NCBI GenBank assembly: GCA_029050385.1
Contig: JAIDMV010000327.1
Span: 1 to 9,570 of the forward strand
DNA length: 9,570 nt
Source of the DNA: Anaeroplasmataceae bacterium
GTDB taxonomy: Bacteria; Bacillota_I; Bacilli_A; Acholeplasmatales; Anaeroplasmataceae
Reading direction: 5' to 3'
Positions 7,005 through 9,570 of this stretch are shown piece by piece. Each line of letters opens with the position of its first letter. The first letter of the stretch is position 1. Both the position numbers and the translations under genes were made by a program. Under the pieces are notes generated by a model. It did not search any database and had not been told where the DNA came from. It saw only the letters and a list, made by a program, of their open reading frames with translations.

Positions 7005-7021
7005 AGATAAAGCATTCTCAA

Positions 7022-7040
7022 CCCCTCTGAATTCAGGAGG
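7022..7040. repeat. Inverted repeat upstream of the 240-residue gene
   Basis: A palindrome CTGAATTCAG is flanked by CCT and GAGG, giving a hairpin with one bulge. It lies between the divergent promoters of the 240-residue gene and small RNA 2 and could be a regulatory site. No T tract follows on either strand. Confidence 0.3.
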
Positions 7041-7059
7041 AAAACCATTCAAAATTTCA

Positions 7060-7088
7060 TTGTAATTTAAGCCAAAATATGGTATAAT
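7060..7088 (+). promoter_or_regulatory. Promoter of small RNA 2
   Basis: TTGTAA (7060-7065) and TATAAT (7083-7088) are separated by 17 bases, the same geometry as the promoter at 6030-6058. The -10 region belongs to the 22-bp exact repeat. Confidence 0.7.
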
Positions 7089-7097
7089 AATAGTGTA
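7076..7097 (+). repeat. 22-bp promoter repeat, copy 2
   Basis: Identical to 6046-6067 and placed identically relative to the -10 and transcription start of its unit. Confidence 0.85.
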
Positions 7098-7187
7098 AGA
7101 AGGCAAGTAAAACTAGTAGTTTTTTTCTGCTTCTTTACCAATAATATAAGCGAGCAAACAATCTACTATATGGTAGATTTTTCTTTT
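7096..7187 (+). ncRNA. Candidate small noncoding RNA 2, about 92 nt
   Basis: The unit is bounded by a promoter and an intrinsic terminator, and no start codon with a ribosome binding site is present. It can form an outer stem AAGAAG (7097-7102) with CTTCTT (7130-7135). This encloses a hairpin AAAACT-AGT-AGTTTT (7109-7123) with extra T residues, so some transcripts might end early there. The terminator hairpin follows. Its 3' end points toward the minus-strand gene at 7395-7724, with about 160 bases between. Promoter core and terminator tail match small RNA 1, but the body does not. The function is unknown. Confidence 0.5.
7160..7187 (+). terminator. Terminator of small RNA 2
   Basis: Stem AATCTAC/GTAGATT with loop TATATG (7160-7179) is followed by a T tract with one C. 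The tail TTTTTCTTTTGCTT (7178-7191) is identical to 6178-6191. Confidence 0.7.
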
Positions 7188-7191
7188 GCTT

Positions 7192-7350
7192 AACTTTCAA
7201 CTTTTTCCCTCTTTTGTTAGAAATAATCAATACAATACTAGAAAATCTTTGTTTTTGCTTTATGAAAATGGTGTGGATGAATGGTCAAAGCGTTGTTTTT
7301 GCCATAGTTTCGTACAAATAATCAATGATTCTGTTCACATTGTGGAAGAA
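7192..7350. other. Intergenic stretch without a supported feature
   Basis: Between the terminator of small RNA 2 and the opposing terminator at 7351 I see no convincing gene, promoter or repeat. A plus-strand open frame from a TTG at 7186 crosses it, but it has no ribosome binding site and runs through the opposing terminator. Confidence 0.4.
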
Positions 7351-7377
7351 AGAAAAAAGGCACCTGTTGGCACCTTT
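7351..7377 (-). terminator. Terminator of the 109-residue protein gene
   Basis: On the minus strand, AAAGGTGCC-AACA-GGTGCCTTT pairs over nine positions, including two G-U pairs, and is followed by a T run. On the plus strand those positions become C-A mismatches, so termination should be strand specific. Confidence 0.7.
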
Positions 7378-7394
7378 AAAAAGGAAAATTGTGA

Positions 7395-7724
7395 TTAATC
7401 CCACCAATGCTTAGGCTTCTTGTTTGTCACAAATAAACCCGAAAAAATGATTGCTGTTTTCTTTTCATTGAAACCGCGAAGGAATATATGTCTTTTTAAA
7501 ATATAAAAGGTTCCAAATGTGAAAAATTTCATATCATTTTTAGGAATACGTAATGTGCAATTATAATTAATATCATCAAACGTTTCATAGGGGTCTAAAG
7601 CAATTACAATACCTCTCGTCACCGGAATAAATTCATGCGTCTTTTTCAAGTTCTTTATGAACTCCCGATTGACCCTAATTAACTTGGGATCTTCTCCACA
7701 CTCTTTACATATAATTGAATACAT
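7395..7724 (-). CDS. Unrecognised 109-residue protein related to the 240-residue island protein
   Basis: No known family is recognised. The N-terminus carries a CKEC pair (residues 7-10), possibly half of a zinc site, since no second Cys pair follows. Residues 33-38 read IPVTRG. An Ile 14 residues and a Cys 18 residues after the Gly match the spacing after IPITRG (83-88) in the neighbouring 240-residue protein. A later FGTFYIL could align with its GDIVW barrel motif. I infer that it is a shorter relative lacking the MazF-like N-terminal region. The start at 7724 is well supported, with AAAGGAG 8 bases upstream. The gene is divergent from the gene at 7870, has its own terminator, and faces small RNA 2, which parallels the first protein and RNA pair. 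Confidence 0.7.
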   Translation of the reverse strand: MYSIICKECGEDPKLIRVNREFIKNLKKTHEFIPVTRGIVIALDPYETFDDINYNCTLRIPKNDMKFFTFGTFYILKRHIFLRGFNEKKTAIIFSGLFVTNKKPKHWWD

Positions 7725-7786
7725 TTAGTTGTCTCCTTTCTGCATAAGTTTGCATGTAAGTTTTCTCCATCTCTTTATGAATAACC

Positions 7787-7804
7787 TTACAAGTGAAGTA
7801 TAGC
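7787..7804 (+). promoter_or_regulatory. Candidate promoter and box for the CpG-rich gene
   Basis: TTACAAGTG (7787-7795) is followed after three bases by TATAGC (7799-7804), a fair -10. This repeats the arrangement found on the minus strand at 6987-7004. The box lies between two divergent genes and could affect both. The -35 is weak. Confidence 0.45.
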
Positions 7805-7828
7805 ATTTTTACAACAAGAAGAAAAATG

Positions 7829-7852
7829 ACACCCATAGAAAAAATAGGGTGT
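7829..7852 (+). promoter_or_regulatory. Leader hairpin just before the ribosome binding site of the 7870 gene
   Basis: ACACCC (7829-7834) and GGGTGT (7847-7852) form an inverted repeat with a 12-base A-rich loop. It ends three bases before the AAAGGAG site, so it could influence translation or act as an operator. On the minus strand it is followed by CATTTTTC and might instead end antisense transcripts. Confidence 0.35.
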
Positions 7853-7869
7853 TCGAAAGGAGAAAAAGT

Positions 7870-8382
7870 ATGATAAAAACAAACAGAAAAAATGTGCTAA
7901 TTAATTTAAAAAACTTTGCAGGCACTATACCTGCAAAACAACTCGACACGGACTTCGTTTCGATCTCGAAAGCCATCGATGACGCGATTTCGCTATACGA
8001 TTTCGGCAACGGTTCGCTAATCGGATTCGATTCAATAAGCGATTTCGTTTTCGAGATATACGGTCTGAGATTGAAGTTCCCTGCCTTAATGTTCCTGTTC
8101 CTCAATCAAATAATCAGGTGCATTGATATGAGTGAAAATAAGCCGTCAAGGTTGTTTTGCAGAACAGATGAACTCTTTACTACCAAAGAGAAAAGGATTC
8201 TTCTAAGAAACGATTTCGTGCTTCTAGGCGACAACGCGGCATATTGGGAAAAAGAGAAAGACTACTTCTTCATTATAGAGGGAAAGGTCTATACCAATTT
8301 CGAATTCGACGATCGAAACGAACTTTCGAAAATCGTTAACGTTATCGTGAATAGTGGCATCGTTGCGAATAAGGGCGTTTAA
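7870..8382 (+). CDS. Unrecognised 170-residue protein with CpG-rich coding sequence
   Basis: The product is not recognised. It appears soluble, with a basic first ten residues and an acidic stretch (LDTDFVSISKAIDDAISLYDF). A hydrophobic helix-like stretch PALMFLFLNQIIRCI (71-85) is too short and charged at its edges to be a clear membrane span. A mixed C-terminal half follows (YWEKEKDYFFIIEGKVYTNFEF). The ATG at 7870 has AAAGGAG exactly 7 bases upstream; a GTG at 7849 would put that site inside the gene. Codons around 7935-8068 and 8205-8382 favour TCG, TTC, ATC, GAC and AAC, unlike any neighbour, while the first 60 bases and the middle are AT-rich. It has its own terminator. Transfer from a different background is inferred. 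Confidence 0.75.
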   Translation: MIKTNRKNVLINLKNFAGTIPAKQLDTDFVSISKAIDDAISLYDFGNGSLIGFDSISDFVFEIYGLRLKFPALMFLFLNQIIRCIDMSENKPSRLFCRTDELFTTKEKRILLRNDFVLLGDNAAYWEKEKDYFFIIEGKVYTNFEFDDRNELSKIVNVIVNSGIVANKGV

Positions 8383-8394
8383 CGTTCGAACGAG

Positions 8395-8425
8395 AGAGGT
8401 CAACGTTTGACCTCTTTTTCTTTTA
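8395..8425 (+). terminator. Terminator of the CpG-rich gene
   Basis: Stem AGAGGTCAA/TTGACCTCT (8395-8415, loop CGT) is followed by TTTTCTTTT. The stem is perfect over nine pairs. Confidence 0.88.
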
Positions 8426-8439
8426 TAAATTATATTATA

Positions 8440-8466
8440 AAGAAAAAGCCAAGCGCTATGCTTGAC
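8440..8466 (-). terminator. Terminator of the coiled-coil membrane protein gene
   Basis: On the minus strand, GTCAAGC-ATAGC-GCTTGGC (8448-8466, one G-U pair) is followed by TTTTTCTTT. It starts seven bases after the stop codon and is convergent with the terminator at 8395-8425. Confidence 0.8.
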
Positions 8467-8472
8467 CTTATA

Positions 8473-9567
8473 CTATTCAAATACTTTATGTTCTGCACAA
8501 TAATGTAAACCATCTTCATGTATCAAATCGAAATTATAATCCATACTCAATTCTAAATCATTAAAAATATAATATATTTTGTTTTCCTTATAATCAATAT
8601 TATAATCAGTTATCGCACAGATTCTATGATTATCATACTTTCTATTACTATTATCCAAACATAAATTTTTAATAGTAATACCTAAAAGAACAATACATAT
8701 AATCATAAGAAATATAACTGACCAAAATGCTTTAAAATCTATTTTTTTAAATCGAAAGAAAAATCTTTTCTTTTCACTGCCCTTGTCACCATTTTCTTTA
8801 GTCTCTTGTTTATTTTCATTACTATATTTTTTAAAAATCATTAAATATAATAATGCAAACATTGCTACCATAGAAATAATTATGATGGTTGCAGGAACAA
8901 GGATAGCATAAGAAAAATCAGCAGAATCAGATTTATTCAACCAAGATGTTGTAGCAGAAACTGTTGATAAAATTATTGTTATCAACGCAGTAAAAACACC
9001 TAACAATGTCAATACATGAGTAAGAATTCTATGCTCTTCATCTTTTAACTCTTCTTTTGCTTTTATTGATTTGCTTTCGGCATTCGTTAAATTGTTTATT
9101 GCTATATCTAACTTGCTATTAGCATCCTCTATTTCAATGGATTTTTTTTCAAAATCTTTTTCTATAAATTTGATGTTATTTTCAAAAATCAAATTTTCAT
9201 AATCTCTGCAAAGAGAATTCAATTCATCATAGTCATTTTTGTATTTGTTAATAATATCTTGCGCAGAAATTTCAAAATCACGACTATATTTCTTAGTATT
9301 TTCATCTAAATTAATTCTTTCAATTATTACATTTTTCTCGAAATCCAATGTCTCTATAAATTCTTTAAAACCCTTGATCACAGCATTTTTACTAATTTTA
9401 TAGTCATCAAAAAAATCTAAATGATTCTTGCCATTTGAATTCTCATTAACCTTATTTTTTTCTTTTTCTATATTTAGTTTGAATTTAATGTACTTCTCCC
9501 ACAAACCATCTTTTTGTAAATGATTCGAAATACATTTTAAATAATCTTTTAAAAATACTTCTAGCAT
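8473..9567 (-). CDS. Coiled-coil membrane protein of unknown function, possibly 5'-truncated
   Basis: The visible 364 residues begin with a charged helical region. A long Glu/Lys-rich probable coiled coil (about 100-180) leads to HRILTHVLTLLGVFTALITIIL (helix about 183-205), a second helix (219-244), a charged cytoplasmic-looking loop, and a third helix (280-301). A C-terminal domain of about 60 residues with four Cys follows (NLCLDN, RICAI, YCAEH). A coiled coil followed by HVLTLLGVFTALI resembles the membrane module seen in several uncharacterised accessory-region and defence-related proteins; that likeness is from memory and not proof. The ATG at 9567 is three bases from the edge and the frame stays open, so the true start may lie outside. 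Its terminator is at 8440-8466. Codon use is very AT-rich. Confidence 0.7.
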   Translation of the reverse strand: MLEVFLKDYLKCISNHLQKDGLWEKYIKFKLNIEKEKNKVNENSNGKNHLDFFDDYKISKNAVIKGFKEFIETLDFEKNVIIERINLDENTKKYSRDFEISAQDIINKYKNDYDELNSLCRDYENLIFENNIKFIEKDFEKKSIEIEDANSKLDIAINNLTNAESKSIKAKEELKDEEHRILTHVLTLLGVFTALITIILSTVSATTSWLNKSDSADFSYAILVPATIIIISMVAMFALLYLMIFKKYSNENKQETKENGDKGSEKKRFFFRFKKIDFKAFWSVIFLMIICIVLLGITIKNLCLDNSNRKYDNHRICAITDYNIDYKENKIYYIFNDLELSMDYNFDLIHEDGLHYCAEHKVFE

Positions 9568-9570
9568 ACT

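Larger units (their letters stand above)
5751..9570. mobile_element. End of an integrated genomic island or prophage, continuing past the right edge
   Basis: The boundary is set by the truncated tRNA-Arg copy at 5687-5750, whose native terminator remains on the left. To the left are compact housekeeping-type operons. To the right are unrecognised genes on both strands, repeated promoters, and one gene with foreign codon usage. No integrase, phage structural gene or conjugation gene is visible here, so the class of element cannot be decided. Integrase or arm-type repeats near 5760-5840 would fit an att region. The element is inferred from these signs rather than from a recognised gene. Confidence 0.6.

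Noticed and set aside
7186..7398. Plus-strand open frame of 70 codons
   Set aside because: TTG start inside the terminator tail of small RNA 2, no ribosome binding site, and it reads through the opposing terminator of the next gene.
7809..8105. Minus-strand open frame of 98 codons
   Set aside because: It is antisense to the well-supported gene at 7870-8382 and covers its leader; no ribosome binding site was seen.
5751..9570. CRISPR array or canonical type III toxin-antitoxin repeat array
   Set aside because: No regularly spaced tandem repeats are present; the two RNA units share only promoter and terminator sequence and are about 1 kb apart.

Overview
The window looks like part of a low-GC Bacillota genome. 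It is AT-rich, has strong AGGAGG-type ribosome binding sites, sigma-A-like promoters and U-tract terminators, and carries Firmicutes-type gene families (YsxC/EngB GTPase, DUF5662, a fused ABC ATPase/FtsX-type permease, an ArsR-type repressor). An Erysipelotrichia- or Clostridia-like gut bacterium is plausible, but the genus cannot be fixed from the sequence alone.

Positions 1-5686 are ordinary chromosome, all on the minus strand. One promoter near 4900 appears to drive a tight five-gene run read right to left: a 909-residue ABC ATPase/permease, an ArsR-type regulator, a DUF5662 protein, a PHP-family phosphoesterase and the ribosome-assembly GTPase EngB/YsxC, which leaves the window at its left edge. 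Neighbours overlap or nearly touch. To the right, a single-gene unit (4962-5585) for a small four-helix membrane protein has its own promoter and a terminator whose stem contains its stop codon.

At 5687-5750 lies the 3' portion of a tRNA-Arg(CCG) gene on the minus strand, from the D-loop to an encoded CCA, followed by its own terminator (5651-5677). The 5' half is missing and replaced by unrelated sequence. This is the footprint expected when an integrative element enters a tRNA gene and displaces the original 3' end. I therefore read everything from about 5751 to the right edge as the end of a genomic island or prophage. The other end, with a restored tRNA-Arg, should lie beyond the window.

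The island part (5751-9570) holds genes I do not recognise, and their organisation is repetitive. Two plus-strand transcription units without plausible coding capacity (about 6066-6187 and 7096-7187) share a 22-bp promoter repeat and a 14-bp terminator-tail repeat. Each points toward the 3' end of a minus-strand gene (6227-6949 and 7395-7724). The two proteins share an IP-[IV]-TRG motif with matched spacing to a following Ile and Cys, and a possible small-barrel motif. The longer one has MazF/PemK-like features. I suggest a duplicated small RNA plus convergent protein unit, possibly RNA-controlled and toxin-like; this is inference. A plus-strand gene (7870-8382) with strikingly CpG-rich, C-ending codons starts from the same intergenic region as the second protein gene. 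Its promoter carries the same 9-bp box, at the same distance from the -10, as the promoter of the first protein gene. The window ends in a minus-strand coiled-coil membrane protein (8473-9567) that may be cut by the right edge.
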